A DNA stretch of 24,671 nucleotides. Origin: UBA4717 sp045536775 (lineage in GTDB: Bacteria > Bacillota > Clostridia > Oscillospirales > CAG-272). The number at the start of each line of letters is the position of its first letter. The first letter of the stretch is position 1. Below the pieces are notes generated by a model. The model was not told where the DNA came from. It worked only from the letters and a program-made list of their open reading frames with translations, and did no database searches. Positions 22,168-24,671 of the stretch are shown one piece after another. The translations under genes were made by a program, and so were the position numbers. The stretch covers positions 1 to 24,671 of the forward strand of contig JAZSOD010000007.1 in assembly GCA_045536775.1 (NCBI GenBank), given 5' to 3'.

Positions 22168-23613
22168 TCAGTTTGCGCCGAGCGGCTTTTCCTCAAGGAG
22201 TCGCTTGAGCGCCTCGATGACTCTCTCGAGCCTTACGGCGCGGCTTGCCTTGAAGAGCACCACGTCACCCTCTGATATAAACGCGCGTATTGCGAGCGCG
22301 GTGGCATCGGGTGCTTCGGTGTCTGAGTTGATGCTTATTCTGTCGTGTGAGTAGCCGTGATTGATAGCGCCGAGGGCAATGCTTTCCGCATCCTTGCCAA
22401 AGGTGCAGAGTTTGCTGATACCCTTTGCGGCAACGGTTTTTCCGACGTCGGTGTGAAGCTGCTTGCTGTATTCGCCGAGCTCCTTCATTTCACCGAGAAC
22501 GGCAACGGATCTTGCTCCCGATTTTTCACAGAGCTTGGTAAGCACGTCAAGACTTGCCTTCATTGATTCGGGACCTGCGTTATAGCAGTCCTCGACCACG
22601 GTTATACCGCCAAAGGAGTATATGTTCTGACGCATTCCCGTATTCTTGAACTTCATAAGACCGCGCTTGATTTCGTCGTCGGTCATAGAGGAGAGCAGAC
22701 CGACAACGAATGCACAGGCAGAATCGTAGACCGTGTGAGCGCCGATCGTGGGTATCTGAATGTTTGTGACAACTCTGCCGGGCAGAACGAGGTCGTATAT
22801 GGTGTAGTCATCGTAGCTTCTGACGTTGAGTGCGCGGAAGTCCGCCGCGGGATTCTGCATTGACACAAAGAGAAGCTTTGCGCGGAGTCTGCCCTTTTGC
22901 GCAAAGAGCAGGGGCTCATCGGCGTTTAAGATAACGTATCCGTCGGGATTGAGACCGTCGAGTATCTCAAGCTTTGCGGCGCATATATTTTCTCTGCTGC
23001 CGAGGTTTTCTATGTGTGAATTTCCGATGTTGGTAATTACCGCAATGTCGGGACGTGCTATATCGGAGAGTCTTGATATCTCACCCTTGAAGCTCATTCC
23101 GAGCTCAAGCACAGCAGATCTTGTGTCGCGGCTCATTGAGAATACGGTAAGAGGAAGTCCTATCTCGTTATTGAAGTTGCCCTCTGTCTTGTGGGTCTTG
23201 TTTTTTTCGTTTAATACGGCGTATATGAACTCCTTGGTCGTGGTCTTTCCCACGCTTCCAGTGACTGCAACCGTCCGCAAAGCGATTTTTTCCTTGTAAT
23301 TCTTGGCAAGTCTGCCGAGCGCTGCTACGGTATCGTTTACTACGATGAGGCTTCCGCCAAGCTCGCGTGCGCCGTCGGGGATCCTCTCGCAGAGAGCGCA
23401 GGAGGCACCCGACTTAAAGACGTCCGCTATGAAATCGTGACCGTCAAAGCGCTCACCCTTAATAGCGACGAAAAGAGTGCCGCACCCGACGTCTCTCGAG
23501 TCGGTGGACACGGAATTTATTCTGTCGGTGTTTCCGGGTACAACGCTTCCGCCCGTTATTTCGGCTATATCCTCAGCAGAATAGTCGCAGATATCAAGGA
23601 AAATTTTGTTCAT
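22168..23613 (-). CDS. murF: UDP-N-acetylmuramoyl-tripeptide--D-alanyl-D-alanine ligase MurF
   Basis: A 481-residue cytosolic Mur ligase that attaches D-Ala-D-Ala to UDP-MurNAc-tripeptide using ATP. The N-terminal UDP-binding domain includes SVSTDSRDVGCGTLFVAIKG and GERFDGHDF. The central ATPase domain has the P-loop TGSVGKTTTKEF at roughly 116-127 and LELGMSFKGEI, typical of MurF. The C-terminal domain has VVEDCYNAGPESMKASLD and AVLGEMKELGEYS, also MurF-specific. ATG 23613 (MNKIFLD) is preferred to an upstream in-frame TTG at 23637 because the family N-terminus begins here and AAAGGG is 8 nt upstream. It lies 37 nt after murE and 28 nt before mraY. Confidence 0.96.
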   Translation of the reverse strand: MNKIFLDICDYSAEDIAEITGGSVVPGNTDRINSVSTDSRDVGCGTLFVAIKGERFDGHDFIADVFKSGASCALCERIPDGARELGGSLIVVNDTVAALGRLAKNYKEKIALRTVAVTGSVGKTTTKEFIYAVLNEKNKTHKTEGNFNNEIGLPLTVFSMSRDTRSAVLELGMSFKGEISRLSDIARPDIAVITNIGNSHIENLGSRENICAAKLEILDGLNPDGYVILNADEPLLFAQKGRLRAKLLFVSMQNPAADFRALNVRSYDDYTIYDLVLPGRVVTNIQIPTIGAHTVYDSACAFVVGLLSSMTDDEIKRGLMKFKNTGMRQNIYSFGGITVVEDCYNAGPESMKASLDVLTKLCEKSGARSVAVLGEMKELGEYSKQLHTDVGKTVAAKGISKLCTFGKDAESIALGAINHGYSHDRISINSDTEAPDATALAIRAFISEGDVVLFKASRAVRLERVIEALKRLLEEKPLGAN

Positions 23614-23650
23614 ACAGACCGCCCTTTCAACGTACAAGCTTGTTATCCAC

Positions 23651-24671
23651 TCAGACGAGCGGAGACTTAATAAAATCGTTTATAATATCCTTTTCGGAAA
23701 AGTATTTTTTTGTATTACCTATTATTTCGTAATTTTCGTGACCCTTTCCCGCAAGGAGAATAATATCGTTTTCTCCCGCGAGCGAGACAGCCTTGAGTAT
23801 GGCTTCTTTTCTGTCCTCGATCACGATATAGTCGCCCTTGCAGCTGACACCGCTTACAATGTCTCTTATAATGTCAGACGTTCTCTCGCTTCTTGAATTG
23901 TCGCCCGTGATGATGGTAAGGTCACTCGTACACGTAGCGATATATCCCATTATCGGACGTTTTTGCCTTTCTCTGTCACCGCCGCAGCCGAATACCGTGA
24001 TGAGCTTGCCGTGCGGTATCTGCGAGAGTGTGGAAAGCACGTTTTTCAAGGCGTCGGGTGTGTGCGCGTAATCGATATACAGATTTGCGCCGCATTTAAG
24101 ACTGTATTTTTCAAGCCTGCCGGGTATCTGCCCGAGGCTTGACAAAGCCTTCGCCGCGTCACACGGGTCTGCGCCGAGAATAACGGCGGCAGAGAGCGCG
24201 GCAAGTGAGTTGTAAAGTGAAAATTCTCCCGGCACGGGACAGACGACCGACACCGTTTTGCCCTTTATACGTGCCTCGTATGACGTGAGACCGCTTTCAA
24301 AATGCGGGTTTTCCGCAACAAACGACGCGTCCTTGCTTCTTCCGTAGGTGAAGACCTCGCCCTCGAGCGAGCTTGCAAGCTCCCGACCGAAATCCGAGTC
24401 GGTATTTACGAGCGAACGCCTGCAAAGACCAAACAGTCGGCGCTTGGCTTTTTTGTAGTTTGTCAGAGTTTTGTGATAGTCGAGATGATCCTCGGTGAGA
24501 TTTGTGAATATGCCGAGCTCGAAGCTTAAGGCATCCACACGCTTTTGGTCAAGCGCGTGAGAGGAGGTCTCCATAATTACAGTATCGGCACCGAGCTCTT
24601 TCATTTTTGCAAGGGTGGAGTACAGGGTGTCGGGTGAGGGAGTAGTCATAGTACTGTGGGCACGGCCTGTT
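23651..24671 (-). CDS. murE: UDP-N-acetylmuramoyl-tripeptide synthetase MurE, 5'-truncated by window edge
   Basis: C-terminal 339 or so residues of MurE, the cytosolic ligase adding the third amino acid (meso-diaminopimelate or Lys) to UDP-MurNAc-dipeptide. The frame stays open through 24671 (residues TGRAHST precede MTTPSPDTLY, matching the region after the P-loop), so roughly 145 N-terminal residues including the P-loop lie outside. Visible are METSSHALDQKRVD, FTNLTEDHLDYHKTLTNY with the conserved carbamoylated-Lys region (YKKAKRRLF), YIDYAHTPDALKN, FGCGGDRERQKRPIMG and LLAGKGHENYEI. The specificity loop reads GDNSRSE, close to the DNPR of DAP-adding enzymes, so DAP is the likelier substrate. 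It is the first visible gene of the dcw run; the promoter lies outside the window. Confidence 0.96.
   Translation of the reverse strand, partial: TGRAHSTMTTPSPDTLYSTLAKMKELGADTVIMETSSHALDQKRVDALSFELGIFTNLTEDHLDYHKTLTNYKKAKRRLFGLCRRSLVNTDSDFGRELASSLEGEVFTYGRSKDASFVAENPHFESGLTSYEARIKGKTVSVVCPVPGEFSLYNSLAALSAAVILGADPCDAAKALSSLGQIPGRLEKYSLKCGANLYIDYAHTPDALKNVLSTLSQIPHGKLITVFGCGGDRERQKRPIMGYIATCTSDLTIITGDNSRSERTSDIIRDIVSGVSCKGDYIVIEDRKEAILKAVSLAGENDIILLAGKGHENYEIIGNTKKYFSEKDIINDFIKSPLV

Noticed and set aside
22140..22196. Upstream in-frame extension of mraY overlapping murF
   Set aside because: ATG 22139 has its own AAAGGA and gives the family-typical N-terminus.
1..24671. tRNA or rRNA genes, insertion sequences, integrase or att sites
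   Set aside because: None were recognised on reading both strands; no transposase or recombinase coding sequence is present.

Overview
The window looks like chromosomal DNA of an anaerobic, low-to-mid GC Gram-positive bacterium of class Clostridia, probably an uncultured gut Oscillospiraceae-type organism. The grounds are a class II (Firmicutes-type) galactose-1-phosphate uridylyltransferase, a rubrerythrin, strong AGGAGG ribosome binding sites, many sigma-A promoters with 17-bp spacers, and a dcw (division and cell wall) cluster ordered as in Clostridia. Taxonomy is inferred from gene content only.

Layout. 1-1194: 3' part of an ACSM-like acyl-CoA synthetase (+), closed by a hairpin. 1435-2982: sodium:solute symporter (+). 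3037-3900 (-): YfcE-like phosphoesterase and a Dabb-domain protein, divergent from rubrerythrin (4071-4607, +). 4653-6143 (-): galT, divergent from the potassium uptake pair trkA-trkH (6351-9164, +). 9266-9383: a yybP-ykoY (manganese) riboswitch with a terminator, in front of a SERCA/PMCA-type P-type ATPase (9414-12053, +). 12104-13240 (-): D,D-carboxypeptidase. 13241-13735: a non-coding stretch dense in hairpins and palindromes. 13736-16476 (+): an unusual, AT-richer four-gene accessory operon. 16537-24671 (-): the dcw cluster murE(partial)-murF-mraY-ftsW-murG-ftsQ-ftsZ, running off the right edge.

How it fits together. The right third is the peptidoglycan precursor and septation pathway: MurE and MurF finish the UDP-MurNAc-pentapeptide, MraY makes lipid I, MurG lipid II, FtsW polymerises it, FtsQ belongs to the divisome and FtsZ forms the ring. 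The nearby carboxypeptidase trims the stem peptides. murD, murC and ftsA are absent from this part of the cluster. The middle is ion homeostasis: K+ uptake by TrkAH, and divalent cation export by an ATPase whose riboswitch suggests Mn2+.

The most unusual part is the operon at 13736-16476. Its first gene encodes a three-part protein: a small N-terminal Cys motif, an amphipathic helical middle, and a C-terminal papain/C39-like cysteine protease-type domain with a plausible C265/H353/N369 triad. Three tandem paralogous lipoproteins follow. They repeat with an exact 510-bp period and show a mosaic identity pattern that suggests gene conversion. The arrangement resembles an effector (toxin) followed by amplified surface-anchored immunity proteins, but that function is a hypothesis. 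The other operons are ordinary housekeeping genes.
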